Positions 1-12,049 of a stretch of DNA of 64,000 nucleotides are shown here, piece after piece. Positions within the stretch are counted from its first letter, which is position 1, and the number at the start of each line of letters is the position of its first letter. Made by a program: the position numbers and the translations under genes. Under the pieces are notes generated by a model that did not search any database, was not told the DNA's origin, and saw only the letters and a list, made by a program, of their open reading frames with translations. Location: the NCBI RefSeq assembly GCF_002127325.2, contig NC_035441.2, forward strand, positions 53,884,317 through 53,948,316. The letters are read 5' to 3'. The DNA is from Helianthus annuus (Eukaryota; Streptophyta; Magnoliopsida; Asterales; Asteraceae).

Positions 1-1671
1 AAGGGCAGGGTGGATACAGGGGAAACCACCCCAAGTGCAACCGATGCAACAGGCATCACAGTGGGCAGTGCAACAAGGGCCGTTGTCTGAGGTGTAACAA
101 GTTTGGTCATGAAGCCAAGGATTGCAGGAGCGCGCAACCTGCGAATCAGAATCGTCAACAGCAACAGCAAGTTCCACAAAACCAGTCGCAACAACAACAA
201 GGTAACAGGGGATGCTTTCAGGTGCTGAAGGCCGCTTCAAGAGAAACTGCCCCCAGTTAAATCAGAATCAGAATAACAACAACAACAATCAGGGGAACGG
301 GAACAATAACGGAAATAACAACGGGGTAAACAATGGGAACAATTGCGCCCGGGGCCGTGTGTTTGTGATTGGTCAGGGAGAAGCAAGGAATGATCCTAAT
401 GTGGTGATGTGTAAGTTCCTTCTCGACGACTTTTATGTTACTGTTTTACTTGATTCAGGTGCCGATACCAGTTATGTGTCTCTAAAAGTCAGTCAAATGT
501 TAAAGCGCACACCAACACTTTTGAACACCAAGCATGTCGTAGAGTTAGCAAACGGTAAAAGTTTAGAAGCCACACACGTAGTTAAGGGTTGTAATCTCAT
601 CTTAGCTAGTCAGACCTTCTCTATCGATCTCATTCCTATCGTTCTGGGTAGTTTCGACATCGTAATTGGTATGGATTGGTTATCACAACATCAAGCAGAG
701 ATCCTTTGCAAGGAGAAGATCGTCCGCATTCCTCGTCCAGATGGGGAACCTTTAGTGATTCATGGCGACAAGAGTGGTGCCGTGGTGGGCATCATTTCTT
801 TTCTTAAGGCCCATAAGTGTTTGCGAAAGGGCCACACTGCTATCCTAGCTCTCGTTACTGACACCTCGAAGAAAGAAAAGAAGATCGGAGATATCCCGAT
901 TGTGCGTGATTTTCCTGAGGTATTCGCTGAGGAATTACTTGGTCTCCCACCCCATCGTCAGGTTGAGTTTCAAATCGAGCTAGCTCCTGGAGCAGCGCCG
1001 ATAGCTCGTGCACCTTATCGTTTAGCTCCATCCGAACTAGAAGAACTGTCCACGCAACTACAAGAACTCTTGGATAAGGGCTTTATACGTCCTAGCTCTT
1101 CGCCTTGGGGAGCTCTAGTATTATTTGTGAAAAAGAAAGACGGTACTTTCAGAATGTGCATCGACTACCGTGAACTCAACAAGGTGACTATAAAGAATGG
1201 CTATCCACTTCCACGCATTGATGACTTATTCGACCGGCTGCAAGGATCGAGTTACTATTCGAAGATTGACCTAAGGTCAGGTTACCATCAACTGAGGGTT
1301 CGAGATGAGGATGTCTCTAAGACAGCGTTCAGGACTCGCTATGGGCATTACGAGTTCCTGGTTATGCCTTTTGAATTGACAAACGCGCATGCAGTCTTCA
1401 TGGATCTTATGAACAGAGTGTGCAAGCCTTACATGGACAAGTTTGTTATTATTTTCATCGACGACATCCTAATCTATTCTAAGAGTCAGGAGGAACACGA
1501 GCGTCACCTATGACTTATTTTGGAACTTCTTCGAACAGAACAGTTGTACGCTAAGTTTTCGAAATGCGACTTTTGGCTTCGGGAAGTCCACTTTCTAGGC
1601 CACGTGGTAAACAAGGATGGGATTCATGTTGATCCATCCAAGGTAGACTCGATTAAGAACTGGCCCGCATC
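1..1671 (+). pseudogene. Truncated Ty3/gypsy gag-pol (zinc knuckle, protease, RT)
   Basis: Remnant of a gypsy polyprotein that nucleic-acid-binds through Gag, cleaves with an aspartic protease and reverse transcribes. A CCHC zinc-knuckle region reads from about 36 to 150 in one frame. A 4-base loss near 222, inside the second knuckle, moves the reading to the frame open from 212 to 1513. In that frame the protease motif DSGADT lies at residues 81-86 and the RT active-site block FIDD near residues 415-418. The conserved RT block usually read MPFGLTNAP is here MPFELTNAH, so two normally invariant residues differ. The frame ends at a TGA (1511-1513) where the relative at 42761-46516 has a coding codon; RT homology resumes after it in the same frame. 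Homology stops after NWPA at about 1669, so RNase H, integrase and both LTRs are missing. Not functional. The relative in this window is of the same family. Confidence 0.93.
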
Positions 1672-1696
1672 TAGTTCATGTTGATCCATCCAAGGT
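1623..1696 (+). repeat. 22-bp direct duplication at the truncation point
   Basis: The same 22 bases, starting TTCATGTTGATCC and ending AAGGT, occur at 1623-1644 inside the RT-RNase H linker and again at 1675-1696 just past the point where gypsy homology ends. This looks like filler DNA copied at a deletion break during end joining. Confidence 0.8.
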
Positions 1697-2324
1697 CTCT
1701 ACAACCCCATGGGTTGTTTGTACCTCGGTTTTACTTGTCCGTCATCTAGTTTATGGCCTCAACGAACCATAAACGACCAGTTTGGTTTGCTCTTGTGATT
1801 ACCATTGCTCATGAGCAATAACCATCACTTTTGATTATTTTTGCCATGGTCCTTGACCATGTCTATTCGCGTTGGGCATCTCACCTTCACCTCTATGACT
1901 CCAGGGATCATTTATGCGTTAGTTTTACATGCCCTCAGCTTAACTTATTTTAAAACGTGTTTTCTTTCCTTCTTGGTTTGTATAAACTACAACACTCCAT
2001 TCAATTCAATTAACGACCCTTTCTATCAATACCAAAACTAAGTAAAATAAACAACGTAACATAAAGCTACGTACCTTAAAGCTTATCTTTCAACCGATCA
2101 TTCGTCCCGGCTTGGAGTCCCGATGCTTCTCCCGAGTTGCCTAAAAAGTACAACCCAACATCATTAGGACCCTCCGATTCATAATTAAACTAAGTAATTT
2201 GTCAATCATCTAACCACATGTTCTCATTTATAATTGTTTTGCAAAACATCATTTAATCATTCATTTGAGCATTTTGTCATACACCTTATGTGCAAGATTT
2301 TTATACTAACATTGTCAAGTTTTA
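1672..2324. other. Unassigned non-coding stretch
   Basis: No convincing ORF, RNA gene or element end. It follows the gypsy truncation and precedes the MITE. Nothing further can be said, beyond the duplicated 22 bases at its left end. Confidence 0.5.
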
Positions 2325-2341
2325 TAAGGGTACTCGGTATC

Positions 2342-5300
2342 TGTCACACCCTGGCTTTTGTGGAAGCGTGGATTATTTTGGTCTGACTTCTTAATACCAT
2401 AGCAACAATCGTGACAATGCTATATGATAAAACACAAGATGTTCATCCATTCATTAAGTTAAATAACCACAACGACATTGTTTGAAAATGTTGACACATA
2501 AAGTAAGTTACAACCATGACATGATTAACAGATTCACAATGACTCATCAAAAGCACGTAAATAAAAACCCAAGTTTAGAATTGTGTATCCCGTCCAGGAA
2601 AGGGATCCACCTCCTAAACTCGACGACTCAGATGACATCTTTATTCACTACGCAGCCTTGACACAACGCATACTCCGCCAGATCCACTAATTCCCTGAAA
2701 TACATGTAATTTGAAAAGTCAACAAAAGTTGAGCAAGTTCATGTGTATGTAAGTGTGTAAAACCTTTAAAAATGTGTCTGTAAGTATGAAAATCCCTGGT
2801 ATGCAGAAATTAAGGAAAAAAACTGATCACCAATGGGTTGCAAAGCCAATGGTATGTGTGAACTGGTGCAGGAAGACTCAAACCTAGCAAATTTGTCTCC
2901 GGTATGAAGACATAGTCACCACTATTGGCCGCCCCGGCCTCACGGGTGTGGGCTCGCTACACCCAAATAGATCTATCACTCATGTCCCTTGGTCCTACAA
3001 TGAGGATTAATGGCCTTAAGTGTCATGCCCACCACTCACATGATCGCGTAGTAAAAACCCTCCTTAAGCTAACTATACCATGTAAATAAGAGTCTGTAAT
3101 AATTGTAGCATGTATTTCACCCCCGAAGTATAAAACTGAAAACAATTAAGAGAAAAGGGGGACATGAACTCACTGAAGTACGTCTCCTGTATCGTAACGT
3201 CAATCTCAAACTTGATCAGCTACCCGGCGACCTACAACGTACTAATGTCTATTAGACGAACGGGCCGTGCCTTGGTTTAGGGTTTAATGTTTTGAGTTGC
3301 GTTACTTTGATATTATACCAAGTTTGTGACTTTTTGTTAAAATAATAATAATTATTATAACTTAAATTTTGTTTTTAGGAATAATAGTTAGGCAACTATT
3401 TCGTATCCACACTTCTCAAGTATTTTATATGTATATTTCCTTCCCAAGGATGGGGGTATTTATACATGTACATTTGTAATTTCGAAAAATATATTTTTAG
3501 TCCCACTTAGAAAAATATATTTAATTTGTCTAAAACATCTTAATTCAAAAAACTATATATATTTTTCCCAAAAATATTATATTTTACTTCATAAATTTTC
3601 CAAAATAATATTTTACCAAAAATGTACGTGTAAGAGTATTTTCTGAAATATCACATAAGTTACGTTTTAGCGTTTCGTTTTGCAATAACAAGTGCGTAAC
3701 TTAAATATTTATTTCGTGAGAATTTTGGTATTATTTTGGAGTTGTAATTTCCGTGGTATTTGTCAAGTCATATTATTTTACCCTAAAAATAATATAACTA
3801 GTTCACAGAATAAACAAATAATCACACAAGAGTTTTAGTATAAAATATATATTCTAAATATATATTTATCAAATTTTATTTACGAAAATCAACCTCCGGC
3901 ACTTGGTATTTTTGTAATAAAAATCATGGCGAAGTTTATTTTGAAAACAAGGTTAAAAATATATTTGTAACACTTGTTATAAAAATATTTTCTAAGTGTT
4001 GGATTTTAGAAAAATTTCGCCAGAGTTTCCTTTGTAAATGGAGGTGTCCATGCTTAGTAGCATATCATTTTCTTTTTCAAAAATTCATTCAAACAATTCT
4101 CAATCAACAGTATACAACCTCTACTTACCAAACTTGCCAAAAACAAGCATAAACTATAAACTCATGAACTTGAAAATTTATAAAAATGTGTAGTAACTTA
4201 CTAGTGTCCTTAGTAAGTCTTGTTACCTTTTAAAATGTGATTAGTTCTTTAAAAACTTTAATTTTAAAGAGTTTAAGTGTTTACAACTTCCAATCTTATT
4301 TTCTAAAAATATTTCTTCATGAAATTTTCTTGTCATACAAGTGTTTCTACACTTGTTTATCCACCAAAAATGTGATTAGTTTATGTAAAATCCAAGTTTT
4401 AATGAAACTTATATTTTTCACTTGGTTCTTTTGAAAAACCACTCATGGATCTTTAGATCCACATGATTATAACCTACTTTGATCTTTATTTTTCAAGAAA
4501 CCATCCATTCATTCAAGTTCATGGTTTATGTGTGGATGATTCCATCATCCTACAACATTCTTACTTTCTCATCTTGCTAGATCATGTTTTTAATCATGAT
4601 CTAGCAAGACTACATGATGATTCACATCGTTTCTACCAACAAACAATGATCAATATGCATATCAACTAGTATTTATCATGATATATTCATCTAGCAAGTG
4701 TATGTTCATGTCTTCTTCATAAGATTCATTAGTGTTCTTAATACTTTTGATCATAATACATCATTAACCACCTAAACAAGATGCAAAATGCAAGGATCTA
4801 AGTTCTTACCACTAACTCAAGGTTAGGGGAGTTCAAGTGATGAAATGTGGTGGTTAATAGCAAATAGAGGTGGTCCTTGAGCTTCCAGAACACCAAGCTT
4901 CGTTGTTTGCACTTTAACACCTTTGGATCACTAGAGATTGGTTGGAGATGAGCAAATGATGGTGGTGGTGATGGGGGTGGCTCACGGCCGAGATAGAGGA
5001 GGGAGAGAGTTTGGAGTGTTGTTGATGGTAGAAGATGATGAGAATGGAGGACTTGTGGATTATATAAATAAACTCCCAACATTCTTTAATCCATTAGTCC
5101 ATATGTCTCTCTAGTACATTACAAATCAAATAAACAAATGAAGAAAAATCAAGTGGGTGGGGTCCCACTTCACAACTGGTTATCAGGGGGGGGGGGGGGG
5201 GTTGGTTTAGTTGAGTTTCAATGGTAGTTAGCTTAACTAGTTAGGAGATTAAGTGGTTTAGTTAGTGGTTTAAGTGTGTTATGTAATATATTGAGTGTTA

Positions 5301-5955
5301 GGGTGTTCGGGGACCATAACTAGTTTAGAAAACTAAAAACAATTCTTCTAGCATTATTTTGGTGTTCCGGGTAATGTCCGGTTGTTCGGTTTAATACTGT
5401 TCCGCTAAAGTGCTTAATTAATCCGTAATGTATCTTTTATATAACTTTTAGTGACACTTTTAATTCCCGACACTTTGGAAAGTATACAGGACCATTTTGT
5501 CAAGTTTTTGCAAGTAACTAGCATGATTAAATGCTGAATTTTGTTTAAAAGTGCAGAATTTTGCAGTTAAAGTGTGTTTTAGGCACTTCCCGGCACTATA
5601 ACTATCACCTAGTGAAGCAGTTTTATGGTCCTCACTTCCCTACACTCCCTACTAGTGTAGTACCCTGTCTCTGGCTCATACTGGCCTCAAAAACATTGTC
5701 TGTCTAGGTGCTGGCATTGTCAGCATGTTTTCTGGGTTATCCGCTCAGTGTGCTAAGTGTGCTTTGTGCATCAAATTTGTCACTAGAGTTTGTGTGAAAT
5801 AAATGAAGTGACAGTATGAAATGTGATGCATGTGTATGTATGATACATAAATCACAAAGCAGTTTAAATTGTCAGTTGAAATCAAGCACAGTCATTAAGC
5901 ACAAATTAAATATTAATTAATTGTACAGATACCTGTAATTGTGAGGGTTGTCACA
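2342..5955 (-). mobile_element. Solo LTR of a Ty3/gypsy-type element, 3.6 kb
   Basis: Begins TGTCACACCC and ends GGTTGTCACA, with a perfect 5-bp TSD GTATC at 2337-2341 and 5956-5960. No gag, pol, primer-binding site or second LTR lies between, so it is best read as a solo LTR left by LTR-LTR recombination. Read on the minus strand it starts TGTGACAACCC, has a TATATAA-like box near 5060, and ends GGGTGTGACA, which gives the orientation. The 94-codon minus-strand ORF at 4798-5082 lies just past the TATA-like box and shows no domain; I treat it as leader sequence. Confidence 0.9.
5186..5201 (+). repeat. Run of 16 G
   Basis: Homopolymer inside the solo LTR. Its length is likely to be unstable in the genome and in sequencing. 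Confidence 0.9.
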
Positions 5956-6292
5956 GTATCATTCACCGAATGTATGCGGGAAGAGGTTTTCACCGAGCGG
6001 TGAATGATCGTCGGCCTCTTTTCGGTGAGTAGGGACTGCTTTCTTCGGTGTATACGCACCGATGCGGGAAGAGGAGGGAAAGAGGAGGGAGGGGGTTTAA
6101 TGGTGGGTCCCTACCCCTTTCAACCAATCATAATTTTTTTTTAAATTCTTTACCACTCTCCAGGTGTTTCAATCACTACCAGTGATTGAGTGCAAAATGG
6201 GGAGTGGAATGGGGACTTGACATGGCGTGATATCATTAGGTAGAGAATGACTCAAACACTCTAAAGTGATTGAATGATACCCTCCACCCTAA

Positions 6293-7547
6293 CCAACAAT
6301 TAACTATGTTCATACATCTCATAACATCAAAATGGATGCAATGCTCAATTAGCACCTACAGCTCATTGTGTCAATCATCCAATACACCATTTTCATCATC
6401 ATAATTCATACATGCATTAAAATTCATGGAATCTACCTACATTCATAATATCATCAAACTAAGATTTTTGACATACATTGTGATCCCCTAGTTTAGGTGA
6501 TCATTAATATGCGTTCATGCACGAATTCAAGGTTCGAATTGCCCTCCAACTTGATGGATTAAGATTGAACAAGGGTTTGCTCCCTTGTTCTTCCTCCTGG
6601 TCGCTACACACACACACACACCTAGTGTGTTTTGTGTTTTGTGTTTTATTTTTATTACTAATACTCAAGTTTCAGCTTTTCCCCCTTTGATCCCTCATGT
6701 TTCAAATTTTATTTATACATGGCTACTATCCAATATTTATTACTAACAACATAAATAATCAACTAGCTTAATCATTCCTAATTATTATTCAAGCTAATTT
6801 TTATCTATATATACCCACTTTCATATGGTTCAATATTTTGTGGGTTATACACCGGTGGTTGGTCGTATACGACCTGTATAGAACTACACGAGTTGTATAC
6901 GACCCAGATGAATTTTTTTGGTTCAAAGATAGCAAATGTAGGTGTTTAACTGTTTTTTAGCATTAATTTTATATGTTTTGTATTTTATCGTATCGTATTG
7001 TGTATTGTGTCGTATCATATTGTGTCTTATTGTTACATATCGTATATTTTTTTCAAAATTAGTTCTAAACATTTTATACTTATTCTATTGTATCATTACG
7101 TGTCATATTTTATCATTACGTTTTGTATCGTGTCGTATCGTATTGTATCGTATATCATATTAACCAACCAACCATTCCAAAAATTGTAAATAAACAATAT
7201 ATTTTTATAATATAATGTTCTATATAGCTACGTTAGCCGGATGTTAAGTTATTCCCAAAATATTTCATCTAGTATCTATCAAAAGGACCTCTAACTACCT
7301 TAAAATACTTTAAATATCCCAGAACATTGATTTGAAACTAAGTTTATCACCCTTGCCGCGTTACGGCGTACTTCTTTTGTTATTTAGTCTTTGTTTACAT
7401 GTGTTTTGAAATCACTACGAACGCGTTGCACACGTAACCACTAACATGAATAAAAAGAAAATGTAAAAAACAGTAAAAAAAATAATCGAAAGAAAATCAA
7501 CCAAAACAGTTGCATGTTAATGATGTTGTTCGTATGAAAACCGTGGT
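6293..7547. other. AT-rich intergenic DNA with simple repeats
   Basis: No gene found. Contains a (CA)n tract at about 6605-6621 followed by GTGTTTT repeats, and a degenerate array of TATCGTATTGTG-type units at about 6975-7160. The short ORFs over that array are repeat-driven and not coding. Confidence 0.6.
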
Positions 7548-8807
7548 CAAAGATGAACAAATAGTATTGGGTACCGGTACCTTATATCCCGAACCGAAGG
7601 ATCCAAAGTACCAATTCGGTACCGAATTTTGGCGTTTCTGGTACTGGTTCGCTACCGATTTTTACCTTTATATACCGTTACTAGGGGTGCAAACGAGCCG
7701 AGCTACTAGAGCTCGGCTCGAAAAAAGAACTCGAACGAGCCGAGCTTAAACGAGCTCGAGCTCGAGCCCGAGCCTAAAAAACAAGCTCGTTTAGTAAACG
7801 AGCCCGAGCCCGAACTTCGCTTATCGAGCTCGAGCCGGCTCGCGAGCCTAAACGAGCTTTCTGTTTATATATTTTTTATTAATATGTTAACCATATATTT
7901 ATATAATAATAATTACCATTTATATAAATATAAAAAAATAACATAATTATATGTATAATAATAATTATAATTAATATAAATCTAACTTATAATAAAAGAC
8001 TACAAATAATGTCACATGACATTCTCTCCTTCAACCTCATAAATTGTATTTATATTTGTTTAATAAATTTCTTTTAATATTAATATTAATTAATAACCAA
8101 TATAAGATATCACTTATTTTTATCCTTATCTTTATCTAAAATTAATAAATAACTTCAATTTTGCAATTTAGACCTTTTATTTTTTTACTTTTAACCCAAA
8201 GTTTTTCATCTTTTATAATTTAATCCCAACTCTTTTTTATTTTCAATTTTGGTCCACCATACTTTTATCTTTCCCAAGTTTTTCATTTCTTTGTAAATTT
8301 TGTGAGTTAACGCACCGCAACGTGCGTGTGGGGTTCAAGATTTTTCCGTATATTTTTTTCCGTTTGACTGGTCCGTTGCATCACATCTATTTTTCTGCCT
8401 TTAACAAGTTCGTCCAACACGCGGTTCCTGGATGGACTTAGTTGTTTTTTTTCTATTACGTTTCGGTTTAATTTCTCAGCAACGAGCGTGTGTGATTCAA
8501 AGATTTTACGTCTGCTTTTCGCTCGGCGTTATTTTTTCCCGTCTTTATTTATTTTGTTTTTACTAGATTTTCCGGTGTTGGTGGTCGTTGACAATGATAT
8601 TTTTATGACAATCGCTGCAACGCAGGGGCTGAATAATTAATAAATACTAAACGAGTTGAGCCTTAGCCGAGCTCGAGCTCGAGCTTTCATATGTTAAACG
8701 ACCTCGAGCTTGAGCCTGGTCGAGCTCGGGCTCGGCTCGGCTTGTTTGCACCCCTAACCGTTACCGTAACCGGTTTTTCGGTATCGGTTACCACTGAGCT
8801 CATCCCT
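7548..8807. mobile_element. Decayed hAT-like GGTACCG repeat, copy A, split by a hAT element
   Basis: Left end resembles CAGGGATGAGCAAATGGTACC (with substitutions) and right end is the inverted GAGCTCATCCCTA. The interior is rich in GGTACCG and CGGTATCGG motifs. A second copy lies at 8952-9142. No TSD is visible. Assignment to hAT rests on the end sequence only. Confidence 0.55.
7682..8756. mobile_element. Non-autonomous hAT element, 1075 bp
   Basis: Terminal inverted repeats TAGGGGTGCAAACGAGCC and its inverse at the right end (TTTGCACCCCTA), with a perfect 8-bp TSD ACCGTTAC at 7674-7681 and 8757-8764. Sub-terminal regions are dense in GAGCTCGAGC-type repeats. The interior (about 8155-8640) matches the DNA that flanks the LTR element at 55290-55405 and 62546-62740, so the hAT carries, or was invaded by, another repeat. 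No transposase. Confidence 0.95.
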
Positions 8808-8832
8808 ACCTCTGAAACTAAAAAAAGAAATC

Positions 8833-8925
8833 ATTAAAAGTTGAAGAAAATCAACAAGAAAAAGTTGTACGATACCCCATTAAAAGTTAAAGAAAATCAA
8901 TAAGAAAAAGTTGTACGATACCGTT
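8833..8925. repeat. Tandem duplication of about 46 bp
   Basis: Two adjacent copies of a unit beginning ATTAAAAGTTGAAG and ending TTGTACGATACC, with a few substitutions, directly before repeat copy B. Confidence 0.8.
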
Positions 8926-8951
8926 GTTTGTACGGCACCCGTGGCCGTGAT

Positions 8952-9142
8952 CAGGGATGAGCAAATGGTACCGTGTAGCAGTACCGAATTTCCCGAACTA
9001 AAAGATTTTCAAACTAAATCCGGTACCGGCTTTTGGCATTTTCTGTATCAGGCTGGTGCCGATATTTACCTTCATGTACCGATAGTGAACCGAACCGTAC
9101 CGGTATTATCGATACCAGTATCGGTTGACCCTAAACTTATCC
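8952..9142. mobile_element. Decayed hAT-like GGTACCG repeat, copy B
   Basis: Starts CAGGGATGAGCAAATGGTAC and ends with a decayed inverse near 9130-9142. Upstream bases also match those upstream of copy A, so the shared repeat may be longer than the element itself. The ORF across it is not supported by any domain. Confidence 0.5.
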
Positions 9143-9175
9143 AACTTAGAAAGCAAAAAAAATAATAATTATTAT

Positions 9176-9892
9176 GGGTCCGGATTTAGAAAGAACGATG
9201 AAAAGTGTGAGAATGGTGAGAAGGATTTTGGTGGTGACATGTGGCATTGATGCTAAATTACACTAAGGGGTAATATTGTCAAAAAACTCACTCACATGAA
9301 CTGGGTGTTCAAATAAAACGCCATAAAAATACTCAATTCAGAAAAACGTCAAGAAAATACCCTGTTAAAAACGCCATAAAACACCTAGTTTAGAAAAACG
9401 CCGTGAAAAAACGTAGTTGAAAACGCCATAAAACACTCAGTTCAGAAAAACGTTATGAAAATACATAGTTAAAACGCCAAAAAAACACCTAGTTCAGAAA
9501 AACGCCATGAAAATACATCGTCTAAAACGCCATAAAACACCCAGTTAAGAAAAACTCCATAAAACCCAGTTAATTTTTTTTCGAAACTTATATCAATAGT
9601 ATACTCGTTGGAAAGATAAAAAACGCTGAGTTTTATGGTGTAATTTTTTTTGAAAAATAATCACGTATAGAAATGTTATCGTCGTTTAAATATGATGGGG
9701 GGAAATGACATGTGATTAGCATATGCACATTTGTTTGGATCTTCCTATTTTACCCCCCCTGATAGTTCCAATGCCCTATTATTTACAAAAATGTCACCGC
9801 ATCAATCTCAGCCACAAACCACTAAGATCTTGTGGCTGAGAATCGTTCTCACCGTTCTCACACTTTGAAGCGTTCTCTCCTGATCCTGTTCC
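9176..9892. mobile_element. Mutator-like MITE, about 0.7 kb
   Basis: Long terminal inverted repeats: the left end contains AAAGTGTGAGAATGGTGAGA (9200-9220) and the right end its inverse (9845-9870). Long TIRs of this type fit MULEs. The flanks are low-complexity ATT repeats, so the TSD cannot be decided. Interior holds a minisatellite and no ORF. Confidence 0.65.
9309..9575. repeat. Minisatellite, about 51-bp unit
   Basis: About five degenerate copies of a unit containing AAAACGCCATAAAACACC followed by AGTTCAGAAAAACGCC. Lies inside the Mutator-like MITE. Confidence 0.8.
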
Positions 9893-10433
9893 TTATTATT
9901 ATTATTATATTAAAATTATAAAATTATAAAAAAATATGTATTATAATAATATATTAAAAACATTATTTATTTCATTTACTTTATTAATATATAATATATA
10001 ATATATAATAATAATAATATTAATAATAACTAGGTCATGAATTATACATATTAACAAGAAGTGATGATGAAGAGTAGTTCAATATTTTCTTAATATTATA
10101 GTTTTTTAAGTTTTTATTATTTTATTACTTTAATTTATTATTTTATTTTTCCTTTATTTTATTATTTTAAGTTTTTTCATATAACATTTAAGATAATGTC
10201 TTAGCAACATTGATGCTCTGGCGATCTCGACTGTATAACATTGGTATCGGTATCTTTATTATCAGAATCGTTACTGATATTCGTATTTATGGTTTTTGAC
10301 CGATGTAAAACACATATTGAAATTATTTTGGACATATCGTGACTTTATTTTTTTGGTTTTATCTTTCGCTTGATATACCGAGTGACGATACCGTATCAAT
10401 GTCGTAATGAATCAAACCCATACCGAATAATAC
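9893..10433. other. AT-rich intergenic DNA
   Basis: ATT/AAT low-complexity sequence, no gene. The right part may belong to the Helitron whose 3' end is at 10463; its 5' end could not be identified. Confidence 0.5.
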
Positions 10434-10463
10434 CCGCCGCAACGTGCGGAGGAATTTAACTAG
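10434..10463 (+). mobile_element. Helitron 3' terminus
   Basis: A GC-rich hairpin (CCGC...GCGG around AACGT) followed by AATTTAACTAG and then T. This matches the Helitron 3' rule: hairpin, short spacer, CTRR, insertion before T. Confidence 0.6.
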
Positions 10464-10582
10464 TTCTGATTATGGAAGATGCAAAATTCATAGAAAAAGT
10501 ACTCTCGAGCTAGTCAACTTTTAGGTGGAAAATTAGTTAGTTGGTCCAGTAAAAAGCAACGAAGAAAGCAAAATAAAACAAA

Positions 10583-10850
10583 GGGTCTCAATGTTTCTAC
10601 ACCCTTAAAATTTTATTTTTATACCCTTACATGTATATGGTCCGTATAACTGATTGTTGCACAAAAAAAAAAATGTCAAGGAATGTTTCTTTGTCCATGT
10701 ATACGGGTCGTATAACATTACACGACCCGTATAGAATGTTATACGACCCATATAATGTTATTCGACCTAAACCTCATATACGGGTCGTATAACGTTATAC
10801 GGCCCGTATACATGGTGTGAAATTTTTAGGGTGTGGGATTATTAGAACCC
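10583..10850. mobile_element. Mutator-like foldback MITE, 268 bp
   Basis: Perfect 9-bp TSD TAAAACAAA at 10574-10582 and 10851-10859. Arms begin GGGTCTCAATG and, inverted, GGGTTCTAATAATC. The centre contains several inverted and direct copies of TATACGGGTCGTATAAC, so the single strand would fold into several alternative hairpins. Confidence 0.88.
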
Positions 10851-10882
10851 TAAAACAAAAGAGAGATGTATTTTTGTTAAAG

Positions 10883-11020
10883 TTTTTTTTTTTAACGGCA
10901 AAGGTTACATAATTCGTTCTTCTAAATTATACAAAGTTTACCCTATGCCCGGAATTGAACCATGGTCTTTCCTCAAGAGACACAAAGCCTCTACCACCCC
11001 ACCAAAATGGTAATGGCAAA
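10883..11020 (-). mobile_element. tRNA-derived SINE
   Basis: On the minus strand it has a box A-like GGTGGTAGAGGC, a box B-like GGTTCAATTCC, then a tail of 11 A (10883-10893). This is the pol III promoter layout of a SINE. No clear TSD was found, so the 5' limit is approximate. Confidence 0.65.
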
Positions 11021-11452
11021 CCCCGTCAAAAACAAATTTAATGTAATTTAATACACTAGAAAAAATTGCAGAAATAAAAGGAAAGTTTGTTGGTATACTA
11101 TTATTATAATAAGAGAATATAAATTGTGCATCACTACTAAATGTTTAGTAACATTTTATATACTTATTTACAAATAATTTATATTCGCTGATAGGGTAGG
11201 ATAGTGTAAAAAGGGTCTAAAGTGTGAGAAGTGTAAGAAGTGTTTTAAACCATTAGATCTTTGATCTAAGGGTTGAGATCAATAGAGACCAAATTGTAAA
11301 TTGTGTTTTAATTATTTGGACTGATTTGAAAATTATAGGGGTAATAGTGTCTTTTTATATGTTTCAAATAATGTAACCTCTCCTAAATTCCAGCGATCCT
11401 TGTTCATCCTTATTCTACGAATCCGGACACATGTAACTGCTACCAGAAAATT
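11021..11452. other. Unassigned AT-rich sequence
   Basis: Contains AAGTGTGAGAAGTGTAAGAAG near 11220, resembling Mutator-like TIRs elsewhere in the window, but no matching right end was found. No gene. Confidence 0.4.
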
Positions 11453-11482
11453 ATAACACTGTGTAACACTATATAACACTAT

Positions 11483-11919
11483 GAGTATGTTTGGCAAAAG
11501 TAGCTGGTGGTTGGCTGAAAGCTGGTAGCTGGTGACTGGAGGCTGATAGCTGGTAGTTGTAATTGATAGCTAGTAGCTGTAGCTTTTTAGATACATTTGG
11601 TGTTTGGCAGAATAGTTAGTTGGAGCTTTTAATAAAATGTATAAAATGAACAAAATGGACATAATTAAAATTTTAAAAAGTTTGTGCATTAAAAAGTTCA
11701 TTATCTTTAGAGGTTAAAATAGTTATTTTTTCCTAAAACCTTGTAGCTCCTTCTAAACGCTATTAGTAGGAGCGTTCAACCAAAAGCTTCAAGCTCCTAG
11801 CCTAAAAGTTTCAAGCTCCTTCAACCAAACAAGGCTTTTTATTGAGTAGAAACTTTTTCTTAAAAGCTTAAAGCTAAAAGCTCCTAAAAGCTTCTAAAAG
11901 CTTCATGCCAAACATACCC
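11483..11919. mobile_element. MITE with 3-bp TSD, 437 bp
   Basis: Ends GAGTATGTTTGGCA and the inverse TGCCAAACATACCC, flanked by TAT on both sides. The interior has many AGCTGGTAGCT and AAAGCTTC repeats. The 3-bp TSD and GRGTATGTTTGGC end suggest PIF/Harbinger (Tourist-like), but other superfamilies cannot be excluded. Confidence 0.75.
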
Positions 11920-12049
11920 TATATAAACACTATATGACACTATACAACACTATATAACTCTATATAACATCATATAACACCATATAACACTATACATCCA
12001 TCATATACCTGCTACCAAAAAATACAACACTATAACACTATATAACACT

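Larger units (their letters stand above)
2328..6289. mobile_element. PIF/Harbinger (Tourist-like) MITE, split by a solo LTR
   Basis: After removing 2342-5960, the two pieces (2328-2341 and 5961-6289) form a 343-bp non-coding element. Its ends are GGGTACTCGGTATCATTCA on the left and the inverted match GGGTGGAGGGTATCATTCA on the right. It is flanked by TAA on both sides (2325-2327 and 6290-6292), the 3-bp TSD typical of the PIF/Harbinger superfamily. The left end resembles the start of the PIF element at 62851. Confidence 0.85.

Noticed and set aside
4798..5082. 94-codon minus-strand gene
   Set aside because: Lies in the leader zone of a solo LTR, is low in complexity (Ser/Pro/His) and has no domain.
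5186..5201. G16 as a functional quadruplex site
   Set aside because: A lone homopolymer in a dead LTR; more likely unstable length or sequencing noise.
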